In this document: one piece after another, positions 35,157 to 43,272 of the stretch
Position numbering within the stretch: position 1 is the stretch's first letter
How the letters are laid out: every line of letters starts with the position of its first letter
DNA from: an uncultured Saprospiraceae bacterium
GTDB taxonomy: Bacteria; Bacteroidota; Bacteroidia; Chitinophagales; Saprospiraceae
DNA length: 64,000 nt
Direction: 5' to 3'
NCBI GenBank assembly: GCA_938045585.1
Contig: CALIAU010000011.1
Location: 62,001-126,000 of the forward strand
Made by a program: the position numbers and the translations under genes
Notes under the pieces: model-generated
The model's database searches: none
Told to the model about the DNA's origin: nothing
The model's input: the letters and a program-made list of their open reading frames with translations, nothing else

Positions 35157-36838
35157 GTAAGAAGTTAATAGAAATTATATTGGTCCTAGGTGTGCTCATT
35201 GTTATCAATGTTCTTGCCTCGTATTTTTACACCCATTTAGATCTTACCGAAGACAAACGATTTACGCTGAGTGATTCTTCAGTGGATATGATAGATGAGG
35301 TAGACGATAATATCTTTGTACAAGTTTTACTGGATGGTGAATTAGAAGCAGGTTTTAAGCGATTAAGAAATGCGACAGGGGATATGCTTAGAGAATTCAA
35401 TAGTTTGAATGGTAACATTGCATACGAATTTGTTGATCCATCTGCTGGGAATCTAGAAAAAATAAATCGCACACGAGAAGAGCTAAAGAATATAGGACTG
35501 ACACCAACACGTCTCAGTGTTATGGACGGTAAAGAGACGGTAGAAAAATATATTTATCCCTATGCTCTTATTAGTAGAGGAGATAGAAGGACGATAGTAA
35601 GCTTACTGGAAGAGCAACGCATGGGTGTATCCAATGAGTTGATTTTAAATAACTCAGTTAGCATGCTCGAGTATAAATTAACGAATGGGATTTTTAAAGT
35701 TTGGAATGAAGAAAAACCCAATGTGGTCTTTACAACTGGAAATGGGGAACTGAGCGAAATGGAAACAGCCTTTTTAGAGAGAAGTTTGCGTCAGTACTAC
35801 GATACGGGGAGGATTAATTTAGATAGCCTGTACAAGATAGATGCAGGTGCGGATGTTTTGATAGTGGCAAGGCCCCAAGAAGAAATGACCCAACGTAGCC
35901 AATTTATTATTGATCAATATGTGATGAATGGCGGCAAGGTCATTTGGTTGGTGGAAAAATATTTTGTGAATGTAGATAGTGTTGCCCAATACCAATTTTA
36001 TGTACCTCGGCCCTTAGAGTCGGGTTTAGAAGATATGTTTTTTAGGTATGGTGTGAAGTACAAGGATAATGTGGTCTTAGATTTGGAGTGTAGTACAATT
36101 CCTCAGGTGGTAGGTGATCAGGGAGGTAAACCACAGATAGAATTCTTTAATTATTTTTATCATCCCTTGCTACAAGCAGGTTCGTCCCATCCCATAGTTA
36201 AAAATCTAGATCGAGTCAATGTGCAATTTCCAAGTACCATAGAACAGATTAGCAGCAAGGCAAATATCAGACATACCCCCTTACTACAAAGCTCTCAATA
36301 CTCAAGATTTCAGATGTTTCCCATGCGTTTAAGTTTTGATATTTTGCGCTACGAACCAGAACCTGATAAGTTTGACAAAGGGCCGCAAACGGTAGCTATG
36401 TTAGTAGAGGGCGAATTTGATTCCTATTTTAAAAATAGAGTATCAGAAAATATGCGATCGACCCTAACGCAAATAGATGCTGAGTTTGTGGAGAAGAGCC
36501 CGGAGACAAAGCAGATGTTTGTAAGTGATGCAGACCTCATAAGAAATATCTTTAACCCACAGACGAATCAGGTAAGTCCTACTGGTTATAATAGATGGGA
36601 AGAAAAAGCCTATAAGGGCAATTTGGATTTTATAGTAAATGCAATTGATTACATGGTAGATGATTATGGTTTGGCGGATGCGCGGTCAAAAGAGATAAAG
36701 TTACATCTACTCAATACCATTAAGGCCAGTGAGGAGAGTAGCTTTTGGAAGTTTATAAACCTGGGTTTACCTCTCTTGTTTTTGGGTCTTTTTGCAATGC
36801 TATACTTTTTTATTAGAAAAAGAAAATACGCACAATAG
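35147..36838 (+). CDS. gldG: Gliding motility-associated ABC transporter substrate-binding protein GldG
   Basis: 563 residues: an N-terminal TM (LIEIILVLGVLIVINVLASYF), a large periplasmic region with an ABC-2-associated (IFT52-like) domain (LDLTEDKRFTLSDSS, YEFVDPSAGN, KPNVVFTTGNGE) and a C-terminal TM (LGLPLLFLGLFAMLYFFI) followed by a basic tail. It works with GldA and GldF. The start overlaps gldF by 10 bases. Confidence 0.92.
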   Translation: MGMSKKLIEIILVLGVLIVINVLASYFYTHLDLTEDKRFTLSDSSVDMIDEVDDNIFVQVLLDGELEAGFKRLRNATGDMLREFNSLNGNIAYEFVDPSAGNLEKINRTREELKNIGLTPTRLSVMDGKETVEKYIYPYALISRGDRRTIVSLLEEQRMGVSNELILNNSVSMLEYKLTNGIFKVWNEEKPNVVFTTGNGELSEMETAFLERSLRQYYDTGRINLDSLYKIDAGADVLIVARPQEEMTQRSQFIIDQYVMNGGKVIWLVEKYFVNVDSVAQYQFYVPRPLESGLEDMFFRYGVKYKDNVVLDLECSTIPQVVGDQGGKPQIEFFNYFYHPLLQAGSSHPIVKNLDRVNVQFPSTIEQISSKANIRHTPLLQSSQYSRFQMFPMRLSFDILRYEPEPDKFDKGPQTVAMLVEGEFDSYFKNRVSENMRSTLTQIDAEFVEKSPETKQMFVSDADLIRNIFNPQTNQVSPTGYNRWEEKAYKGNLDFIVNAIDYMVDDYGLADARSKEIKLHLLNTIKASEESSFWKFINLGLPLLFLGLFAMLYFFIRKRKYAQ

Positions 36839-36840
36839 CT

Positions 36841-37836
36841 ATGAAACGAAATTTGACATTATTCCTCGTCTTAGTCCTATTAGCTTTCTTAGCCTATAAG
36901 ATGTTAGGGACTACAAAAAATAGTTCGTCCGTGGATGATCGTGCCTTTACTGTTGCTGATATAAATGCAGTAGACAAGGTCTTTGTAGCCTATAAGAGCA
37001 AAAACAACATTACTCTAACTAGAAATGGGAATCACTGGTTGTTAGATGAGACACATCGTGTAAAAGAAGGAGCAATCAATGGTGTGCTTTCTGTCTTAGA
37101 GCGTGCCCGCGTAAAATTTATACCTTCAAAAAATGCAACTGAAAATATTATCAAGGGTATTGCGAAGGTTGGAATCAAGGTAGAGGCCTATGATAAGAAT
37201 GGTAAGAAACTGACTAGTTTCTATATAGGTGGCAACACACCCGATGAAAGAGGCACCTATTTTTTAATGGAAAATGCAGCGCAGCCCTACGTATTAGAAT
37301 TACCCTTTGAAGAAAGTGTACTGCGCGAAAAATTTTCTAGGTCTTATTTAGAATGGAGAGATTATAGCATCTTTAGAGAGAATGATGAAAAAATAAAAGA
37401 GCTCACTGTCGAGTATCCTAAAGACCAAACAAATTCATTTAGAATAGTGAAAGACGGCGACTATAAGGTACTCCCTTTTAATGAAAATGCGCCAGTGAGT
37501 GGAAAGAAAACAAATCAAAAGCTCGTGGAATCGTATTTAAAAGACTATAGATTTTTGATGGCGGAATATATTGAAAACGAACATCCAAGAAAAGATTCCA
37601 TAAGTTCACTACTACCATTCTGTCACATCACAATTAAATTTGATGATGGTGGGTTTAAAGATTTAAAATTATTTCCCGTTCTTGATGTGATGAAGTACGA
37701 TTCTGACCCAGTAGAGTATGAGGCCTTAAAAACCCTTCCTCGGTTTTTTGGTTTGGCAAGTTGGGGGGATTTTTATTTAATTCAGCAACCACTTATGGAG
37801 AAATTTCTTCTGCGTTATAATTACTTTTTAGAATAA
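36841..37836 (+). CDS. DUF4340 domain protein
   Basis: 331 residues. An N-terminal anchor helix (LFLVLVLLAFLAYKML) is followed by DUF4340-type repeats (DINAVDKVFVAYKSKNNITLTRNGNHWLL; GGNTPDERGTYFLMEN; SYLEWRDYSIF). It begins 2 bases after the gldG stop, in the same transcript. DUF4340 proteins are typical neighbours of gldG-like ABC systems and may form the periplasmic part of the transporter complex (inference). Confidence 0.88.
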   Translation: MKRNLTLFLVLVLLAFLAYKMLGTTKNSSSVDDRAFTVADINAVDKVFVAYKSKNNITLTRNGNHWLLDETHRVKEGAINGVLSVLERARVKFIPSKNATENIIKGIAKVGIKVEAYDKNGKKLTSFYIGGNTPDERGTYFLMENAAQPYVLELPFEESVLREKFSRSYLEWRDYSIFRENDEKIKELTVEYPKDQTNSFRIVKDGDYKVLPFNENAPVSGKKTNQKLVESYLKDYRFLMAEYIENEHPRKDSISSLLPFCHITIKFDDGGFKDLKLFPVLDVMKYDSDPVEYEALKTLPRFFGLASWGDFYLIQQPLMEKFLLRYNYFLE

Positions 37837-37838
37837 GC

Positions 37839-39023
37839 ATGCGATACCTACTTAGCTACCTTTTGATTTTATGTTTTGCCTGTATAGAGATGGGTTTCAC
37901 CAAGGTGGATGAAGAGGTATGGGGTTTCTATGGACATAGAAAGATTAATCGTATGGCAGTGTTTACCCTGCCACAGGAAATGCTTGGCTTTTATAAAAAG
38001 AACATTGAATTTATAACTGAACATGCGGTAGACCCAGACAAACGCAGATATGCAATTAAAGAAGAGGCAGTACGCCATTATATTGATATTGATCATTGGG
38101 GTGAGGAACCGTTTGAAACTGTGCCCCGACAATTTGAAAAAGCTTTTTGGAAATATGCTAAGGTGCATATCTTGGAAGGCACAGATACAATTCAAGCGTT
38201 TACGGATTTGTCAGAGCATGCTGCTTTTGCGTCTTTGGAACAGTTTTATGAAGACTATATATTTGAAACAAAGCAAGAAGGGAAGTGGCGCTTTGATGAT
38301 AAGGCCACAAATGAGTTTAAGCGCATTTTGGATATACGATCACGCGGCTCGGAATTACATATAGAAGATACGTTTAGCGGATATGGGATTTTACCCTACC
38401 ACCTGCACGGGTTTTATTGGCGATTAGCCAATGCCTTTAAGAATAAGAATCAAAAAAATATTTTACGCTTTTCTGCAGAGATGGGGCATTATATAGGAGA
38501 TGCACATGTCCCTCTACACACTACTGAAAATTATAATGGACAACTCTCAGATCAGTTAGGTATTCATGCCTTTTGGGAAAGTAGAATTCCCGAACTATAT
38601 GCAGATGATAGTTACAACTTTTTTGTAGGGAAGGCAGAATATAAAAAGAATATGCATAGCTATATCTGGTCTGTTATAGAAGATAGTCATGCATTGTTAG
38701 ATAGTGTGCTTTCCATCGAGAAACGACTAAGTCGCACGTTTCCTGAAAATCAACAATTTTGTTTTGATGAACGCTTAGAACGGACTGTGCGTGTGCAGTG
38801 TCCAGAATACGCAGAAGCCTATCAAAACGAAATGGATGGCATGGTGGAACAACGCATGCGCGATGCCGTTAAGTCACTTGGCAGTGTTTGGTATTCCGCC
38901 TGGGTTGAAGGGGGCAGTCCTGATCTTTCTGTCATAGGAAAGATTGAAGTAGTGGACAGTGAGGAACAAAAGAAATTAGACGAACAATTTAAGGAAGGAA
39001 ATATATATGGGCGCGAACACTAG
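37839..39023 (+). CDS. Zinc-dependent phospholipase C / S1-P1 nuclease-like protein
   Basis: 394 residues with an N-terminal signal-like helix. The metal-ligand pattern of the trinuclear-zinc S1/P1 nuclease and phospholipase C fold is visible: WGFYGHRKINRMAV, HYIDIDHWG, LPYHLHGFYWRL and, most clearly, EMGHYIGDAHVPLHTTENYNG. It should act in the periplasm on phospholipid or nucleic acid; which one is not clear. It starts 2 bases after the DUF4340 gene and overlaps the DUF368 gene by 17 bases. Confidence 0.85.
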   Translation: MRYLLSYLLILCFACIEMGFTKVDEEVWGFYGHRKINRMAVFTLPQEMLGFYKKNIEFITEHAVDPDKRRYAIKEEAVRHYIDIDHWGEEPFETVPRQFEKAFWKYAKVHILEGTDTIQAFTDLSEHAAFASLEQFYEDYIFETKQEGKWRFDDKATNEFKRILDIRSRGSELHIEDTFSGYGILPYHLHGFYWRLANAFKNKNQKNILRFSAEMGHYIGDAHVPLHTTENYNGQLSDQLGIHAFWESRIPELYADDSYNFFVGKAEYKKNMHSYIWSVIEDSHALLDSVLSIEKRLSRTFPENQQFCFDERLERTVRVQCPEYAEAYQNEMDGMVEQRMRDAVKSLGSVWYSAWVEGGSPDLSVIGKIEVVDSEEQKKLDEQFKEGNIYGREH

Positions 39024-40005
39024 AGAAGAGATAGTTTTTGGAAAGATAGCATTGATGTTGCGCGGAATGGCAATGGGAATAGCAGAGGTAATACCAGGGG
39101 TGTCTGGAGGAACGATAGCCTTTATAACTGGGATTTATGAAAAGCTATTGGCTACAATTACGCGATTTGACCTTTCTTTATTAAGTACATTTAAAGAGTC
39201 TGGTATAGCAGGTCTCTGGGATCGCATTAACGGTCGTTTTTTACTCTTCTTGTTTGGAGGGATGTTTCTGGGTGTGGTAGCTGGTATAGTAGGAGTGAGT
39301 TATTTATTAGAGCATTATCCAGAGCCTCTTTGGGGTTTCTTTTTTGGTCTTATACTAGCGTCCGCTTTATACTTTATGCGTCAGTCAATTGGGGAAGGAG
39401 ATATCAAGAATATCCTTTTGTTTTTGTTTGGATGTGTGCTTGCCTATATGATTGTGAGTATCAGTCCCGTGCGTGGTTCTGAAAATCTCCTGTATGTATT
39501 TTTCAGTGGTGCCTTAGCGATATGCGCATTGATTTTGCCAGGTATTTCAGGCAGTTTTATTTTACTTCTCTTGGGGATGTACACAGTAATTATTCCGGGC
39601 ATAAAAAGTTTGGCTACTGACTTTAGCAGTTCGACCGCCATTATGATAGTTGTCTTTGCTCTCGGGTGCTTAACAGGCATTTTGCTTTTCTCGCGCATTC
39701 TGTCTTATACGTTTAAAAATTATGAAAAGCCTACGATAGCCTTGATGGCGGGTTTTATGTTGGGTTCCTTAAAAAAGATCTGGCCTTGGAGAAATCCTAC
39801 GGAGGTGATGCACAAGGAGACAGGGAATGCAGTGGATATTAATAGCTTTCTTTCTGATCCAAAAAATGAGATGTATAAGCTTGTGCAAGAAGCGACTGTT
39901 TTGCCTGCAGACTATATTGGAGAAGTGCGTATGCTGCCAGTTATCCTTTGTTTTGTTTTGGGCTTTGCCTTGATTTTTTTGATGCTGCGGTTTAGGGATA
40001 GCTAA
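39007..40005 (+). CDS. DUF368 (PopT/DedA-independent lipid-transport-like) membrane protein
   Basis: 332 residues with about nine membrane helices. Two related halves each carry a short motif: AEVIPGVSGGTIAFITGIYEKL and ALILPGISGSFILLLLGMY, the signature of DUF368. Members have been implicated in undecaprenyl phosphate translocation (PopT), which would fit the envelope genes around it, but that function is not shown here. It is the last gene of the gldA-to-DUF368 run. Confidence 0.9.
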   Translation: MGANTREEIVFGKIALMLRGMAMGIAEVIPGVSGGTIAFITGIYEKLLATITRFDLSLLSTFKESGIAGLWDRINGRFLLFLFGGMFLGVVAGIVGVSYLLEHYPEPLWGFFFGLILASALYFMRQSIGEGDIKNILLFLFGCVLAYMIVSISPVRGSENLLYVFFSGALAICALILPGISGSFILLLLGMYTVIIPGIKSLATDFSSSTAIMIVVFALGCLTGILLFSRILSYTFKNYEKPTIALMAGFMLGSLKKIWPWRNPTEVMHKETGNAVDINSFLSDPKNEMYKLVQEATVLPADYIGEVRMLPVILCFVLGFALIFLMLRFRDS

Positions 40006-40046
40006 TCTCTGACCATAAAGCATGTCTTGCATTTTAAATTAAACGC

Positions 40047-40841
40047 ATGAATAAATTTATACTAATTCTCAGCTGTGTAGTATGCGCACATGTTAATATG
40101 TATTCTCAAAGTACAGATTCCTGTTTTGAGCTAAGAGAGTTTGAATTTCCAAAAGAAATCAATGAAGAGTGGGAGGAAAGCTATGCACAAATTCTCCAAG
40201 AGCTTTTACATTGCGGTTATGATGTTTTAGATGTAGAGGCATTAAAGCTAAATTCATTTGTTGGTTACCTTATGAGTGAATCATTTAAAAAGAGCGGAAG
40301 ATCTATTAATAATATTAGTGCATTCAAATTTGATATTATACTGGATGAATTGGATACACTCAAAATGAGAAAAGATTATAATGCATTCAGAAATAAAGTT
40401 CTTACTAATCTTGCTAGTTTTGAAGAGAAGTATGACACAAGAAAGCATATAGCATTAGATTCCTTGTATTCTGATATTAAGCATTTTTATGAACTTGATC
40501 CAAAAAAAAATAAGAGAAGATTAAAAAATTCATTGCTTTACTTCAGGAGCGATAATAATGACGACTGCAAAAATTTTGAGGACTTTATACTGAAAGAGGA
40601 ATCTATAGTCAAGTCAATTGATAAGAAATATGAATTCTATATACTGGATGTTGGTGTAACTATAAATAAATTAGATTCACTGCAGTCAATAAACTATCAA
40701 ATCTTCAAAAGGTATTGCGCAGAAGACAATCTGCCCTGTATGGTAATTTTAGACGATGCAGGAAGCATGATAAAAGAAGTAAAGTGCGAGTTTAGTTTTG
40801 TAAATATTTGCAATGCGTTGCATATGGATACAGAACGATAA
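40047..40841 (+). CDS. Exported protein of unknown function
   Basis: 264 residues with a signal peptide (FILILSCVVCAHVNMYSQ). The mature protein is mostly helical and charged; the C-terminal part (NLPCMVILDDAGSMIKEV) faintly resembles a thioredoxin-like beta strand and turn. I do not recognise a family. It begins 42 bp after DUF368 and could be cotranscribed. Confidence 0.65.
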   Translation: MNKFILILSCVVCAHVNMYSQSTDSCFELREFEFPKEINEEWEESYAQILQELLHCGYDVLDVEALKLNSFVGYLMSESFKKSGRSINNISAFKFDIILDELDTLKMRKDYNAFRNKVLTNLASFEEKYDTRKHIALDSLYSDIKHFYELDPKKNKRRLKNSLLYFRSDNNDDCKNFEDFILKEESIVKSIDKKYEFYILDVGVTINKLDSLQSINYQIFKRYCAEDNLPCMVILDDAGSMIKEVKCEFSFVNICNALHMDTER

Positions 40842-40873
40842 GGCAATTTTTTCTTGATCAGTTCAAAGGATAA

Positions 40874-41344
40874 TTAAAAACTCAAAACCAAACCCACACC
40901 ATTCGGCGTAACACCCAAGCTAAGATTCGATTGTGCATCTAAATCATGATTATAGTTTAGTATGGCACGATTTCTTGCATTTCTTGACAAGTAGTCAAAG
41001 GTGATTGAGATTACAGAAAAACCTGCAAGCGCATAGAGGGGTGCAACAGAAGTTGTTTCTAAGGAAGTAAGCTGTCGGATGTAGTATATGGTGGCCCCTA
41101 GCTGTAGACCTGTACTGACTAAAGATATTGTAAAGTAGGTATCTGCCTTATTCCAATCTTCCAGAGCTTTGGGATTTGTTTCCATTAATGCAGTCACTTC
41201 ATCTTTAGAGATTTCAGTGTTGTCTTGATAATATGTCATAATTCCAAACAGGAAATCTCTGTGTTTTGATAGTTCCTGTGCGGAACAATCCATGCTAGGG
41301 GCAAAAAAAGATAGAAGTAGAAATAGGCAGATTAACTTATTCAT
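40874..41344 (-). CDS. Small exported membrane protein of unknown function
   Basis: 156 residues with a signal peptide (LFLLLSFFAPSMDCSAQ). Two hydrophobic segments follow (FTISLVSTGLQLGATIYYI and APLYALAGFSVISITFDYL), and the end SLGVTPNGVGLVLSF looks like a terminal beta strand. It resembles small Bacteroidota DUF5683-like or porin-family accessory proteins, but the match is weak. Function is unknown. Confidence 0.6.
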   Translation of the reverse strand: MNKLICLFLLLSFFAPSMDCSAQELSKHRDFLFGIMTYYQDNTEISKDEVTALMETNPKALEDWNKADTYFTISLVSTGLQLGATIYYIRQLTSLETTSVAPLYALAGFSVISITFDYLSRNARNRAILNYNHDLDAQSNLSLGVTPNGVGLVLSF

Positions 41345-41368
41345 GTAGTATGTATGTATAGCATAAAA

Positions 41369-41398
41369 AAAAGGTCAGCCTTACAGAGCTGACCTTTT
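41369..41398 (-). terminator. Rho-independent terminator of the small lipoprotein gene
   Basis: 11-bp stem AAAAGGTCAGC/GCTGACCTTTT (41369-41379 with 41388-41398), followed on the minus strand by a T run. It lies 17 bp past the stop of the gene at 41415. Confidence 0.88.
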
Positions 41399-41414
41399 AC
41401 AATTTGTATTGTTC

Positions 41415-41795
41415 TTATCTTTCTAAAGTGAAATTCAAGAAGAAACTTAACGTAGTATTATCGCAATCGAAACTTACGATATCCATATCAAAGTCTAAAC
41501 CTCCATTCATAAAGTCATAATCGAGGTTGATAGTCTGGTCCGCTTCATTATACGTCCAAGTAAAATCACCACTTCCTTCATCATTTAACTCTGCCCAGAA
41601 TACGCCGTCTTCAGATCCTGTTCCCGTTCCATCAGCTCTGAAGGTTACTGTTCCTGCTTGTGCTTCTCCTATATCTGGAGAATCCCAAGTACCTATAATG
41701 TTTTCTTCAAAACCAGGAGCTACACAGTCTTCTCCACAAGAAATAAAGCAAACGCTCAAAGCTAAAGTGCATAGAAATAAAAATTGTTTTGTCAT
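41415..41795 (-). CDS. Lipocalin-like lipoprotein
   Basis: 126 residues with lipobox SVCFISCG (Cys ~20). A short beta-rich body (IGTWDSPDIGEAQAGTVTFRADGTGTGSEDG, FTWTYNEADQTINLDYDF) has the W-D...T.TF.ADGTG pattern of lipocalin-like Bacteroidota lipoproteins. Function is unknown. It is a single gene with its own terminator. Confidence 0.78.
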   Translation of the reverse strand: MTKQFLFLCTLALSVCFISCGEDCVAPGFEENIIGTWDSPDIGEAQAGTVTFRADGTGTGSEDGVFWAELNDEGSGDFTWTYNEADQTINLDYDFMNGGLDFDMDIVSFDCDNTTLSFFLNFTLER

Positions 41796-42193
41796 TTTTT
41801 TGTTTTATAAGTCTGTAATAAATAATCAAGTTGTTCTGAATAAATGATTCTTTATTCAATTAAGGTTATATGTAAGCTATAAGTTTTTGAAAAGGTATTT
41901 TCATCCATTATATCCTAGGTTTCAATCTTGTAACAAAACTAATACTTTTCTGACTATTATTTCTCATTTCTAATTATGAAGAGATATGAATGATGTTGCG
42001 GACAAGGCTAAAAAATTAAATTTCCCCCAAATTCAAAATGTGGGGAAAAGCGACTCTTGACATAGATAAAACTGAAATTTAAAGTATTTGATTTAGTTTT
42101 AATTTATAAAATTAATGTCTTCAATAACATCAAGTAATTCATGAATGCTAGCTTTTAATTCTTTAACTTTAGTATATAACCAGTACAAATACT
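41796..42193. other. Divergent AT-rich intergenic region
   Basis: 398 bases with no gene visible. It contains a weak hairpin (TTTCCCC at 42021-42027 with GGGGAAA at 42042-42048) and TAACTTTA near 42166, one mismatch from the -7 element of the plus-strand gene. No confident -33 element was found. Confidence 0.4.
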
Positions 42194-42931
42194 ATGTTTA
42201 AATGGGTATTTACCTTAGCCTTTTTATTTAATGCCATATTAATTTATGCGTGCTCCTGTGGACCATATATTGATCCATTCTGCCATTCCGCAGATTCAAC
42301 AGACTATATAGCTTTAGTAGAACTGATAAGTTTTGATGATGTCTCAGCTGCACAATTTAAGCGCATTGAAAATATCCATAAGGAGATACCAGATACTATT
42401 GCGGTACTGGGGCAGGACGGATTAAACTGCAACTTGGATTTTACTGCTTTTGAGGTAGGAGACACTCTCGTTTTGAATTTATTTTACGATGGACTAGAAG
42501 TCCAAAATTCTTATAATTTAGAATTTTATCAATGGCAGGTGTTTGATTGTACAAGACATTATTTAGAATATTCTTCGGGTATTTTGTATGGTAGATTGAC
42601 ATCTGCTTCTACTCAAGTTGAAACAGAATACGAACATTTCAAAGAACAGCTATTTACTTGTTTAGATATTTCTTTGAATATGTCAGAACTATATGAAGAG
42701 TCTGTGCAGATCTATCCAAATCCTTTTCAAGAAGAAATCCGGATAGATACAGAAGACTTAATTATTATGCAGGTAAATGTGTATAATATAAATGGACAGC
42801 TTATACAATCAGTTAAGCCTGCAAATGTCCATAGTCTGAAAATATCCATCAGCAATCACGATTCTGGGATATATCTAGTTGAAATATCTACACCAAAGGG
42901 TATTATAAGGAGAAAGCTTTTGAAAAGCTGA
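42194..42931 (+). CDS. Secreted protein with CSC motif and T9SS sorting domain
   Basis: 245 residues with a signal peptide (LAFLFNAILIYA) and a mature N-terminus CSCGPYIDPFC. This resembles the Cys-X-Cys start of NTR/TIMP-like domains, although the fold is not certain. A beta-rich body follows (FEVGDTLVLNLFYDGL), then a T9SS type A sorting domain (VQIYPNPFQEEIRI...SGIYLVEI). Function is unknown. Confidence 0.8.
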   Translation: MFKWVFTLAFLFNAILIYACSCGPYIDPFCHSADSTDYIALVELISFDDVSAAQFKRIENIHKEIPDTIAVLGQDGLNCNLDFTAFEVGDTLVLNLFYDGLEVQNSYNLEFYQWQVFDCTRHYLEYSSGILYGRLTSASTQVETEYEHFKEQLFTCLDISLNMSELYEESVQIYPNPFQEEIRIDTEDLIIMQVNVYNINGQLIQSVKPANVHSLKISISNHDSGIYLVEISTPKGIIRRKLLKS

Positions 42932-43036
42932 ATCTTGCCGATTAGGGTCTTTTCTCTACGAAAAACGAGTCTGATTCGCATTCTTGATATTATCTCTTAA
43001 TTCTATCTTATCCTAAGTTATCTAGTGAAAGACCCT

Positions 43037-43151
43037 GCGTGAGTTGCCTAGAAGGCCACCTGCTTGCTGGTGGGTCCCTACGGGACCGCAACGTATGTGG
43101 AGTCTGGCAGGGAACGACCCTACGATTGCTTGAAATCAGAGGGGCACGCCC
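43037..43151 (-). repeat. GGGCGTGCC-family structured intergenic element, copy D
   Basis: On the minus strand it begins GGGCGTGCCCC at 43151 and ends AACTCACGC near 43037. Hairpin 1 is imperfect (CCT.TGATT...AATCG.AGG), followed by GGTCGT and then a hairpin GGTCCC-GTA-GGGACC and CCACC/GGTGG. It sits between two plus-strand genes in the 340-bp gap 42932-43272, which has no other feature except TATATTTG at 43236-43243, a possible -7 element of the next gene. Confidence 0.8.
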
Positions 43152-43272
43152 AAGCAAAATATTAAGAATTCTAGCGAATAATAACATATTATAAAAAAAT
43201 CATATATATTTATACCTCAATCCCAAGGATATTCATATATTTGATAATTATAATATATCAAAATAGGAAACT

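Noticed and set aside
41905-41935. Possible fourth ECF-type site upstream of the lipocalin-like gene (minus strand TGTTAC ... GGATATAA)
   Set aside because: The first box and the spacing fit, but the TTTT after it and the GTAT box are missing, so it is likely chance.
42021-42048. Hairpin TTTCCCC/GGGGAAA in the divergent region
   Set aside because: It has a 14-base loop, no T tract and no gene end nearby; too weak to call.
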